Part shown: piece by piece, positions 23,801-32,616 of the stretch
Layout: each line of letters opens with the position of its first letter
Numbering within the stretch: the stretch's first letter is position 1
Assembly (NCBI GenBank): GCA_030549495.1
Contig: JAUIRK010001047.1
Coordinates: 62,001 to 126,000 of the forward strand
Direction of reading: 5' to 3'
DNA: 64,000 nt
From: Nectonema munidae
Lineage: Eukaryota > Nematomorpha > Nectonematoida > Nectonematidae
Translations under genes and position numbers: made by a program
The notes under the pieces: generated by a model
Databases searched by the model: none
Seen by the model: the letters and a program-made list of their open reading frames with translations, nothing else
What the model was told of the DNA's origin: nothing

Positions 23801-24940
23801 ATTAAATATCTAGGACTCAAAAACCAGAGCAATCTAAAATTTTCAATTCATTTAAAAAAATGGTAGCAGGAAACCATTTTTTCAATTAAAAGCATCATCT
23901 CTTATAAATGTAGCCTCCGTCCCAAACACACCAATTACATATATTCAACATTAATCCTCCCAATTATTCAATACAGAATTCTTTTTCTTAAAGCACTCCA
24001 CAACTACCCACTTTTCATCAAAATACATCGTCTCTGCCAAAATTGCATCCCTAATGCCATCGTACTACTTCCACCCAATGCCTTAAAATTCAAACAAAGC
24101 CTCTACCATTACAACTCAACTCAAAAAAATCTTATTAAAATGCTTTATTTTGACTTACAACAACTTTCAATCTTCGAATGCGAAATCTTCAGGCTTTTAC
24201 ATGCCTGCACAAACATTACCGATAATATTAACTACTTTCTTCTCCATTTTACTACCATCCATTTCTTTACCAATGCACAAAACATAATCCTATATCTCTA
24301 TAGGATATATCCTATAGTTCGTTGACCACTTAACTTCAAACTTTCACATCTCTCCCTATCTTTCAAAACATTTATAACGGATATCAACTTATCCTCCCCG
24401 GAAGAACGGCAGCTGTCCATATCTTCATCTTAAATGCAATAATCTCCTTTTTACTACAGATCAGCACAATACATGCTACCTTCAAAAAATTTTACACAGC
24501 CGTGTTCAACTATTCTCTGGCTATCAGGGCAATGCCCATGCAGACCATATCACTCCCGAATTAAAATTTGGCAAAGTCCATACTGCCGCTTCGAATGCAA
24601 CGCAATAGAAACGTTATACCATTTCATCTTCTCATGTTGGATCTTCTAAGACGCTGCTTTTTTGTTTAATAGATCTACAATAGCACTGTTAAATCCTCAT
24701 TTACAACGTTTAAAAACCCCTTTATATCATTGATACCAATGTCACCACCGAAAAAAGTTTATGACAGACTAAATTACCCTTTTTTATTTTCTTTTTTAGA
24801 ACGACACCGTTACTTCTTCCTACAATATCTTACACTACATATCAACCTCATTAACGAGCTCACTCAAGAATATCAGCACACGCTGAAAAATGTGCTAGAA
24901 ATACTACAACATGTAAAAATTTAGTCTAAAAATTTTTTGA
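20862..24940 (+). mobile_element. LINE (R1/Jockey-like), degenerate, full-length layout
   Basis: The plus strand is poor in G. A gag-like knuckle CVYCDNRGHSITKC lies near 21180. Endonuclease traces NLHNILISNFFDVISINE (21410) and NDCNARSHIWDNKEKPGG (21780) follow, and at the far end the LINE C-terminal zinc motif CRFECNAIETLYHFIFSC (about 24590). The RT region between is riddled with stops. An hAT element sits inside at 22541-22932. The order knuckle, endonuclease, RT, C-terminal ETxxH..C zinc motif fits R1/I/Jockey-group LINEs; the clade is not certain. Confidence 0.7.
22541..22932 (+). mobile_element. short hAT element inserted in LINE
   Basis: The termini AGGGCCGGCC at 22542 and GGGCCGGCCCTG ending near 22931 are inverted. 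The 8-bp flanks CTCCCTTT and GTTCCTTT match at 6 of 8 positions. Inside is the C-terminal dimerisation end of a hAT transposase: ASGERSFSRLKIINTYLRST and HEDRLNNFQL, then after a one-base shift ERDLCREQNFDDIFYDFAKP. The rest of the transposase is deleted. Confidence 0.75.
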
Positions 24941-24966
24941 ATTTAAACTTCAACAATAGTTTATTC

Positions 24967-25086
24967 ATACTAAACTATATTAAAAAAAATTTGTAATCGT
25001 AATAGATAAGAAAAAAAAATTGGACAAAAATGTCATAGAGTTCGTCATCCGTGTTATATTTTATACGTCCGTCAAGCGAGGGTTAA
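24967..25086 (-). repeat. second copy of the PB2 right terminus (120 bp)
   Basis: These 120 bp match 10872-10991 with only a few base differences. They include the terminal repeat GTCCGTCAAGCGAGGG (25067-25082) and TTAA (25083-25086). No internal piggyBac sequence lies to its left. The right flank is the RT part of the LINE that was cut at 7911. Confidence 0.9.
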
Positions 25087-25520
25087 CAATACAGTGCAGC
25101 TTACTTTAAAATCTTTTTATTCTGAAGCTTTTACTTTGGATGATCTATATATAGGAATTGCCTCACTCAAAAATCATAAATCTTTTGGCTATGATGAAGT
25201 TAATCTTAAGATTATTATTTATTCCCTTCCTTTTATATCGAATATATTAATTTATTTATATAATCTGTTTTCTCTCAGGTGTTTTTCCAGATTGCCTAAA
25301 ATTTACAAAAGTTATACCAGTTTTGAAACCTAAAAAATCCCGTCTTGATATTAACAACTTTCGTACGATTTCCATAATATCAATTTTTTTAAAATTTTGG
25401 AAAAAAAATGGTCTATGATAGAGCGCTTATTTTTGTTAATCAAAATAACATTATTGATAATAGACAATTTTCCTTTTTAAAAAATAAATCCACTTAATCT
25501 GCCATTCTTAGCCTTCTTTA
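25087..25520 (+). mobile_element. LINE reverse transcriptase part, probable continuation of 5940-7911
   Basis: It starts NNTVQLTLKSFYSEAFTLDD, then IASLKNHKSFGYDEVN, the conserved RT entry (SLKxxKSxGxDxI). A later frame has FPDCLKFTKVIPVLKPKKS, NNFRTISIISIFFKILEK and RQFSFLKNKST. The element decays before the catalytic palm. In LINEs of this type the linker PSSTSF directly precedes such an LKSF segment, and HPSSTSF is exactly where the copy at 7911 stops. Confidence 0.75.
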
Positions 25521-25809
25521 AGGAGGCTCGTTTAGTAAGCAGCCTAAATTACAGTTTTGGTTATTAGAAATTTTAAGGCGAAAGAGGTAATTTTTACATG
25601 AACAATGACGGAGACCATTTTATGAAGGGGCGAGAGAGGTAGTACTTGTGTTTTGAACATGATAAATGAATGTCATCATAGTTAGAGATTTAGGATAATA
25701 GTCTGTTTGTCGAAGATGTGAGTGAGGATTACCATGAATTTTTTAAGATCATGATTTTGGAATTAAGAAATATATATATAATTTATAATTATATATATAT
25801 ATAAATTAT

Positions 25810-26049
25810 GGACACTTTATTAAGAGAATTTCACAACCGGTTTCAAAGTATTAACTTCTATGACGAGTGGTAAATATAATGACTTCTTGGTTGTAGGAGT
25901 TTGCTGATTAGGCTTTGTGAGAGGAAAATAATTTACCAAACCTTCAGGCTAGTGAGGAAATGGGCAATAGATTCAAGTCATTATATTTACCACTCGTCAA
26001 AGAAGTTAATACTTCAAACCGGTTGTACAATTCTCTTAATAAAGTGTCA
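25810..26049. repeat. inverted duplication, arms about 75 bp
   Basis: The arm 25810-25887 (ACACTTTATTAAGAGAATT..AACCGGTTTC..GAGTGGTAAATATAATG) recurs inverted at 25977-26049 with a few differences and a spacer of about 90 bp. The right arm belongs to the Tigger relic that follows. Confidence 0.75.
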
Positions 26050-26530
26050 ATGATTTTCATATATATAATTTCTCTTATTTTTATTATATGGTCTATTGTT
26101 GCATTTAAAGAAGTTGAATCCACCACAATTAGAAAATGTTTTATTAAAACTGGTTTGGGTGTTGAATCTAACTCCACTATGTGAAATATTCACACTGATT
26201 GCAATAGTGAAATTCCCCTGGCAGCAGGCAAACTAAGCAAGGACATCTTCGCGGTGGAGTTCGATGAACTTGCCAACTTTGATAAGGAATTGCACATCTG
26301 TGAGACTACAAAGAGAAACTGGGTTTTGTGTGCAAATGAAATACTGAAGGAGATGGAAATAGAGGAAAACGCATGAACTCATGAGAAAATGACAATGGTA
26401 TATGCTTTCTTGTTGAGGCAACTGATGGGGTTAAAAAAGTTTAATGTTTATCATGGTTTAGAAAATGTTTTGAATAACATGATCAAAACTAGTGATGAGC
26501 CTGACATGAGAGACTTTTTTAAATATTAAA
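25960..26530 (+). mobile_element. Tigger/jerky-like transposase C-terminal relic
   Basis: The reading FIIWSIVAFKEVESTTIRKC followed by FIKTGLG is the WxxVxxxTIxNCFxKAGF block after the catalytic domain of Tigger proteins. It continues with an acidic tail FDELANFDKELH and ends near TSDEPDMRDFFKY. Stops interrupt it. No termini are visible. Confidence 0.5.
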
Positions 26531-26726
26531 TTTTTTTATTATTTTCACTCTAAACTCTGTAATTAAGTAATGGCGGGTGATGCAAATTTAATTTCAGAGT
26601 AAACATTAAATTTTGCAAAGTATTACTACTTGTAATTTTTATAATATTCAATTATGTTACATGTAAATATTTAACTCATTTTATAAGAAGGATTTTTGTG
26701 TTTTTAATTTATGTCTTTTGAACTTC

Positions 26727-26998
26727 TAGACTGAGCTGAGTGTAAGGGAGTGCAAAGCTTTTAATCTTTAGTTTGGTTACTTTCCTCATTATTCTCAGAG
26801 AACTCAAAAAACAAATCGTTATATATCGCTTTACATTTTTTTTCATAAAAAATCTAATATTAAATAATTATACCTTTTCCATCTATAATATATTTGCTGT
26901 CTCAGAAAAATCTTTCGAGTAAGCACGGCGCAAGATTCCATTAAAAAATAAAGTAAACAAAACTTATAAATATTTAAACTTTTCATTATATTTTACAT
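26727..26998 (+). repeat. dispersed 270-bp repeat, copy A
   Basis: It runs from CTAGACTGAGCTGAGTG to TTTCATTATATTTTA and matches 28040-28318 in the same orientation, at roughly 90 percent identity as judged by eye. Unit limits: GAGTGTAAGGGAGTGCAAA at one end and CTTATAAATATTTAAAC near the other. The class is unknown. Confidence 0.7.
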
Positions 26999-28039
26999 GC
27001 TAAAGAAGTTTTTTTCAAAAAAAAATTTCAAAGGTTAGGGGCAATAGAAAGATATCTAGTATATTACTAATTTTGCACAGAATTTTTGTGTAAAAATAAT
27101 AAGCTCATTTTTGACCGCTCTAGACATTTTAGGTGTATTAGTAAAAAAACATCGCATTTTTATTGCTATAAAGTTTATACCAAAAATAAATTTAAGTATT
27201 TTTGTACACATTTATAAAATTTGAATCTCGAAATATGTCTAAAATTATATTGAAAGTTACAAGGCGGTCAAAAATATCCGCCTCGTCTTTCTAATGTTAA
27301 TCTAATTTAAAAATTGTACCATCATTGTCAGAATTTGTGTCAATTTAGAGTGAATTTTTCAACAATTTACTTATTTTTTTAATTTTCCATGTTTAAAAAC
27401 TTTTTTGTGCAAGAACAATTATAAAAATATAACGCTAATATAGTTTAACAAAAAATCACTGATTTCATTATGCTCTATAAACTATAAAGAATTAAAACAA
27501 ACAAACAATTTTAGTAACTTAATTGTTTATATCTACTAATTTAATAAATCATTAAAATGTTATTGTTACTGAAAAAAACGTATGCTTTTAGTATTTAGTA
27601 AATTTAATAAATAGAAATTAAATAATTTTTACCATGCAAATTATACTTCTGTTGAGTTATAACCAGGGCAAACAATTTTTGACCAGAAAAATCCTATTTT
27701 TTTTACTTTATAATCAAAAAAGGTTGATTTTTTTGACCGGGTCCCATTAATTAATACGACGTGCGTAGCGATGCAAAATTTGAATAAAAAAAATACAACA
27801 AAAACTAGAACTTGTCTAAAATTTTGATAAAAATATGTTTATTATTACTTTTTAAAAGTGTGTACTGTGTATATACACTTTTATCATCAAATTTCAAAAG
27901 TTTAACCAAAAATAAGTAGATTGAATTTTTAAATTTAAAAAGTTGACTTAACTAAGATGTTTCGTGGATTAAAGTAGTAACTTTATAACATCTAAAGTTA
28001 TAAGGCATCTAAGTTCTTATGTCCTTCGAGATGCACTAT
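26999..28039. other. AT-rich DNA between two direct repeats
   Basis: I see no protein motif, primer-binding site or polypurine tract in this kilobase. Confidence 0.5.
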
Positions 28040-28318
28040 GCCCTCTAGACGGAGCTGAGTGTAAGGGAGTGCAAAACTTTTAATATTTGGCTTGTTTACT
28101 TTTCTCATTATTCTCAGAGAACTCAAAAAACAAATCGTTATATATCGCTTTACATTTTTTCATAAAAAATAAATTCTAATATCAAATAATTATACCCTTT
28201 TCGTCTAAAATATATTTGCTGTCTCTGAAAAATGTTTTGAGTAAGCACTGCACAAGATTCCATTCAAAAGTGAAGTAAACAAAACTTATAAATATTTAAA
28301 CTTTTAATTATATTTTAT
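28040..28318 (+). repeat. dispersed 270-bp repeat, copy B
   Basis: Second copy of the unit at 26727-26998, with small insertions (for example AAATAAATTC against AAATC) and scattered substitutions. Confidence 0.7.
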
Positions 28319-28572
28319 ATAGTTATCAGAATTATTACTAAATTAAGACAAAAAACCTATAAAAACAGATCCAACAAAAGTCAGAATTTTTTCATCAAAT
28401 GTCAAGCTAAAAAATACACTTGCTTTTAAGAAGACACTCTAAACAGCATAATTGAATATGTTGAAGAAAACGAATTGGCCAACAGTCAAATCTACATTCA
28501 GCCACCATGTAACTTAGATAGCATCATATCAGATGCAGGGGCGCACATCCGGGGGGCGAGGGGGCTAGACCG

Positions 28573-28619
28573 CCCCCCCCCCCCCCCCCCCCCGCCCCCC
28601 CCCCCCCCCCCCCCCCCCC
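28573..28619. repeat. poly-C tract
   Basis: Forty-seven bases of C broken by a single G at 28594, just inside the hAT left terminus. The length may be unreliable in assembly. Confidence 0.8.
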
Positions 28620-28671
28620 AATAATTTTCTATAAGTAAGAATCAAACTAATTTTCAATCAAACATCATGCC

Positions 28672-29142
28672 AAGCTGCTCTGAAATTCCTATCGAACATA
28701 TTTTACAGACAATGCGTGAGAGCTATATAATAATAATCCATTACTTCAATATGCACACAATAAGTAAGCAATGTTTATCACAGTGTCTTCTCTTTGTAGT
28801 ATTTTTGAGCAAACACATGTTGATGATCCACTAGATTTTCTCATCTTCTGTCACAGTGATTCTCTTTCTCTCTCCTCTGTTTTTCTCTTCCGCTTTCTCT
28901 GCTAAAACTCAACCATTCACTCAAGCTCATTCAAGCCCTCTTCTCTTGTTAAGCTCTCCTATCTCATCCAGCTCTATTCTCTCCAGTGACGTAACTAGGC
29001 TGGGGCATGAGGGGCCGTGCCCACACTTCTATGTACCGCATGGTGCCCCCATGCATCTTATGCGATATCAGCCCTTCTATCAACTTTTTTTTGACTACAC
29101 CACTGCTTCTATCTAATTTGCATTTAGAGTTAAATTAAAATA
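28672..29142 (+). repeat. dispersed repeat, copy B (copy A at 2312-2692)
   Basis: Matches copy A from CTCTGAA to TTTAGAG, but is interrupted by the 122-bp hAT element at 28984-29105. Confidence 0.7.
28984..29105. mobile_element. 122-bp hAT MITE
   Basis: Its ends are CAGTGACGTAACTAG and, inverted, CAGTGGTGTAGTCAA. The flanking 8-mers are ATTCTCTC and CTTCTATC. The related repeat at 2312-2692 shows the empty site (CTCTTCTCTCTAATTTG), which confirms the insertion. The terminus resembles that of the element at 41643-43354. Confidence 0.8.
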
Positions 29143-30140
29143 GTTATCAATCGTTACAATTTTATATCAATGAATATTGTTAGACTCGCGCTAAGAATTT
29201 TTTTTCAACAAAAAGTTAAGATGTTTACCTTAATTAAATTTTAAATGTTTTAGATGAAAAGTTAACTTTTTGTTTTTTTACAAAAAATCTTTATTTGACA
29301 TCTTTTTGAAAAAAATTTTTTTTAATTTTAATTAATAATTTTTTTGTGTTGGAGCATTTTTTTCGGGAGCATTTTTACTGGGGGTTCCTACTCTTTAATT
29401 GGGGGCATTTTTTCTGCGCACCATATTCAATATGCAAATTTAATTGAAATATTTTCGCTGGAAGTATAGTATTTAAATTCACCAATTTTGTAAAAAAAAA
29501 TATAAAGTAGTCTTATAAATTTAGGATTTTAGGTATGCGCTGATTATACTATATTTTAAAGGATTGCTTGAATATTTGGTCTCCCTTGGTATTTCCAGAC
29601 CACTAATTTTGAAAATTGCAACAAAAAATTTTTGCCCCCCCCAATAATTTTGAGGATGTGCGCCCCTGATCAGATGGTATTCTATCTTAGTTATTTTCCT
29701 AATTTTAATAATAGACCATTTTAATATAGATGAGTCCACGCAAAATTGAGAAAAAAAACCGTTTTTCAAACAACAATATTCTGAATGTAAAGACAAGTAT
29801 TCTAAAGTAAGACCTTTTATTTCAGAAATGAACAAAATTATCAAGAACCAAACTTATTCTAAAATCCACAGCATCAATGAAACTAAGAGTACTTACTACG
29901 GACATCATTTTTTAAAACAGCATGTGAAAGGTAAGTTTCACATATATAGGTAATCAAAGCTTTGGCTATAAACGATGGAGGGACTGTGTTCATCGGAAAT
30001 ATCTAATCAATTTTGATTTTTATCAAGGAAAACCTAAATTATTTTCTCCGAATCTTCGTCTTTTACTATTGGGAGAAGTGTTGTTTTGATTTTTCTAAAA
30101 AAATAAAAATATCTGAAAAATAGCCATCTCGTCTTCAAAT

Positions 30141-30707
30141 CTTTTTGTAAAAATGACAGAAAAATAGCAAAAAATTACATAAACGTTCAAAGTTATTGTT
30201 CAAATTTCTAAAGCTTTGAGTTCAAGTTTTTTCAGTCTGTCATTAGCAAGACAACAGAAAAGTTCTTCTGTGTTGAAATTTTTTCAACTCAAAACCTGTA
30301 GAGGAAGTTTTCCGATATTCAAAAGCCTTGAAAAACTGGGTTTTAGTAAAAATTGTGTTCTCAATAAACTCTTATAATTCACAAATGGGTTGGGTCGATA
30401 TAATGAATCAAAACGTTGCAAAATAAAAACCATGTCTTTTCAGTCTGTCTAACTAACTGTAAGTGTAACGAATTTTCTTACATTAATTTATAAAAAAAAC
30501 CCAATTATAGACGGCTGTTTATACCGTGCCAGAGTCTATTAGTGATTAATAGTTAAATTAGTTTGATCATTATTTACAAAAACAGAATAATGCTAACCTC
30601 TTTATAATTTTGCTGTCTTTAAGTTCGTACTATTTTCCACTTGATAAATTTGTTAGTGAGATCTCTCATTAACTCTCATATTCACTTTGGATGAAGACGC
30701 ACCCACG
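30141..30707. other. TAF6 upstream region
   Basis: AT-rich sequence without a clear TATA box or initiator that I would assign. It is the only space between the PB4 relic and the TAF6 start codon, so it should hold the TAF6 promoter and 5' UTR. Confidence 0.4.
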
Positions 30708-32348
30708 ATGAATCAAGGAGAAGCAACGCTGTTTTCCGTGAACTCGATAAAGGCGATTGCTGATAGCATAGGCTTCCTTGACTTGGATCAACAGATTTGT
30801 AAATACCTCTCCGAAGACGTTTACTACTGGTTGAGCGTTTTGATACAAGAAGCGGTAAAGTTTATGCGACACGCAAAGAGAACTTATTTAAAGCCCGTTG
30901 ATTTCACCAAGGCCTTGAAGCACAGAAGGTTTGAGCCGACCTATGGATTTTCTTCGACAGACTCTGTTATGCTAAAGCACGCTCACATAGCGAACAAGGA
31001 CATATTTTTTAACGTGGAGAACGAGGTTGACTTGGTTAAAACTGCTCTATCGCCTCTTGCCAAGCTGCCCCTGGAGCCAACTATACGAGCTCATTGGCTA
31101 GTGATAGATGGCAAGCAACCGAATGTCCCTGAAAATCCTTCCGAAAAGTTTAAAAAGAGGCTGAAAAATGATACTACTACTACCGAAGGAAAGAGTAAAA
31201 AAGTGGCTCTTTCGGGAAGATATCCTAAGAATAAGGATGGCACTGTTTATAACAAATTTTTGAAGCCATATCTAAAACATGACTTGTCGATGGAGCAGCA
31301 ATTATACTATAAAGACATAACGGAAGCTTGTGTCGGTAGTGACGAAGGAAGGCGAACTCAGGCAATCAACTCGCTCTCCTTCGATCCAGGTCTAGCGCAG
31401 TTGCTTCCTCGTCTCTCGGTCTACATTTCTGAGGGCGTGAAAGTGAACTTGGGCAGATGCAATTTAGCCATTCTGATTTATCTAATGCGCATGATCAAAG
31501 CACTTCTCGATAACAAAGATGTGAATCTGGAAAAGTACCTTCATGAGTTGATTCCTTCCGTTCTATCCTGTCTTTTGTCGAAGCGACTGTGCGCCCACCC
31601 TGAAACAGACAATCATTGGGCCTTGCGCGACTTCTCAGCCTCTCTCATCGCCAACATCTGTAAGTCCTTTTTCTCGTCCTGCAATAACAACACGTATACT
31701 CGCATTGTCAAGGTCTTGAACAGCACTATCTCTATCAATAAGCCGTCTGCCAACGTTATGGGCGTCAACGCATCATCCTTCAAATCTCTTTCTTCGATGT
31801 ATGGAGCGTTTGCAGCCCTTTCCGAATTGGGAGCTCCTGTTTTACAAAGTGTGGGCTTTCCCAAAATCCCTGAAATCGGGGAACGCTTGATAGCTTTCAC
31901 TGACATGGCGTTGACCTCTTCCTCTCTTTCCTACACACCTCTGGATAAAATCAACGCTCAAAAAGTCTGCCAACTCCTGCTTCGCATTTGTTCCCAAGCC
32001 ATACTCTCCTTAAAACTGCCCATCGATGCGCAATACTTCAAGGAAATGTTTGGCTCTTTTTTAGCACCTCTCGTGCATCAAACGTGTATCAAGTTAAAGT
32101 CAACTCCAGCTCCTCTTCCAGCATCGATTTCGTTGCAGCGTCAATCAAACGCCTCTTCTCCAATCAGCAACTACGATCATGCCAAAGCTAAGACCACGCC
32201 TTATCACCATCAAGCATTTTCTTCGTCTGGTGGAGTGGCACGCCCAAAGGTTTATGTGATTACCACGGCTTATACCCCGCCTATAATAAGGAATACATCT
32301 TCTACATACTCGCTCTCTTCATACAATCCTACAAGTCAAAATGAATGA
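30708..32348 (+). CDS. TAF6: TFIID subunit 6 (TAF6), intronless
   Basis: TAF6 is a TFIID subunit (in some animals shared with SAGA-type complexes). Its histone fold pairs with TAF9. The frame encodes 546 residues from ATG 30708 to TGA 32346-32348; an earlier in-frame TTG is not used as a start here. Residues 8-75 form the histone fold (SIKAIADSIGFLDLD, VYYWLSVLIQEAVKFMRHAK), ending in the signature EPTYGF. Next comes LPLEPTIRAHWLVIDG with PNVPENP, then a Lys/Thr-rich linker. The TAF6 C-terminal HEAT domain starts near residue 193: SMEQQLYYKDITEACVGS, DPGLAQLLPRLSVYISEGV, AILIYLMRMIKALLDN, DNHWALRDFSASLIANICK. A Ser/Pro/Thr-rich tail with PKVYVITT closes it. The tail is shorter than in vertebrate TAF6 (about 680 residues). 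There are no introns or breaks, and GC is much higher than the surroundings. Confidence 0.97.
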   Translation: MNQGEATLFSVNSIKAIADSIGFLDLDQQICKYLSEDVYYWLSVLIQEAVKFMRHAKRTYLKPVDFTKALKHRRFEPTYGFSSTDSVMLKHAHIANKDIFFNVENEVDLVKTALSPLAKLPLEPTIRAHWLVIDGKQPNVPENPSEKFKKRLKNDTTTTEGKSKKVALSGRYPKNKDGTVYNKFLKPYLKHDLSMEQQLYYKDITEACVGSDEGRRTQAINSLSFDPGLAQLLPRLSVYISEGVKVNLGRCNLAILIYLMRMIKALLDNKDVNLEKYLHELIPSVLSCLLSKRLCAHPETDNHWALRDFSASLIANICKSFFSSCNNNTYTRIVKVLNSTISINKPSANVMGVNASSFKSLSSMYGAFAALSELGAPVLQSVGFPKIPEIGERLIAFTDMALTSSSLSYTPLDKINAQKVCQLLLRICSQAILSLKLPIDAQYFKEMFGSFLAPLVHQTCIKLKSTPAPLPASISLQRQSNASSPISNYDHAKAKTTPYHHQAFSSSGGVARPKVYVITTAYTPPIIRNTSSTYSLSSYNPTSQNE

Positions 32349-32390
32349 CTTTGTTGTTTTATTGTGCTTTTTTTAATTATTAACAGATTA

Positions 32391-32403
32391 AATAAACTTT
32401 ATT
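32391..32403. terminator. back-to-back poly(A) signals of TAF6 and arginase
   Basis: AATAAA at 32391-32396 serves the plus-strand TAF6 transcript, 43 nt past its stop. TTTATT at 32398-32403 is AATAAA on the minus strand, 32 nt past the arginase stop. They are separated by one base. Cleavage of either transcript downstream of its signal implies overlapping 3' UTRs. Confidence 0.8.
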
Positions 32404-32434
32404 GTAAAAGAAAAAAATGACTAGTGCTTTCCTT

Positions 32435-32616
32435 TCAAACTTTTATGCTCATTTGATCATATTGCTTCAAAATACTTTTTGATCCTTTTTTCAATTCATT
32501 TGATTCACATATGGATGCTAGTATGATTTTATTTGCTGCTGATATCGTTGCCTTTTGTTGCGACTCCGTTCCAATCTTTGGGTTAACTTCTACCAAATCC
32601 AAACCTTTGAGGAATC
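32435..32616 (-). CDS. ARG: arginase exon 7 (C-terminus)
   Basis: Residues 273-332, with [11 protein letters not shown] and the C-terminal helix, stop TGA at 32435-32437. The acceptor is ACATTTTAG. It joins exon 6 in phase 1. Confidence 0.93.

Larger units (their letters stand above)
28536..29668. mobile_element. non-autonomous hAT element with 8-bp TSD
   Basis: The 15-bp perfect terminal repeats are CAGGGGCGCACATCC (28536-28550) and its complement GGATGTGCGCCCCTG (29654-29668). The target duplication ATCAGATG occurs at 28528-28535 and 29669-29676. The 1133-bp element contains no transposase. Inside lie a C-homopolymer tract, repeat copy B of the 2.3-kb family and a second small hAT element (28984-29105). 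A truncated relative is at 12610-12694. Confidence 0.92.
28430..30140 (+). mobile_element. piggyBac relic PB4, split by a hAT insertion
   Basis: The N-terminal acidic segment SIIEYVEENELANSQIYIQP lies at 28442-28535, left of the hAT insertion. After the target duplication at 29669, further blocks are found: STYYGHHFLKQHVKG (29885-29930), GYKRWRDCVHRKYL and INFDFYQGKP (29960-30035). These are the segments around the second part of the piggyBac catalytic core (KPIRFGYKxW, DFxxYQG). It is distantly related to PB1-PB3 and closer to PGBD3-like proteins. It is heavily broken, and no TTAA ends were found. Confidence 0.6.

Noticed and set aside
26727-28318. LTR pair of a small LTR element
   Set aside because: No TG..CA ends, primer-binding site, polypurine tract or flanking duplication is visible.
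30687-30707. Seven extra codons before the TAF6 ATG
   Set aside because: They begin with TTG, which is not a usual start in animals; the ATG at 30708 directly precedes the histone fold.
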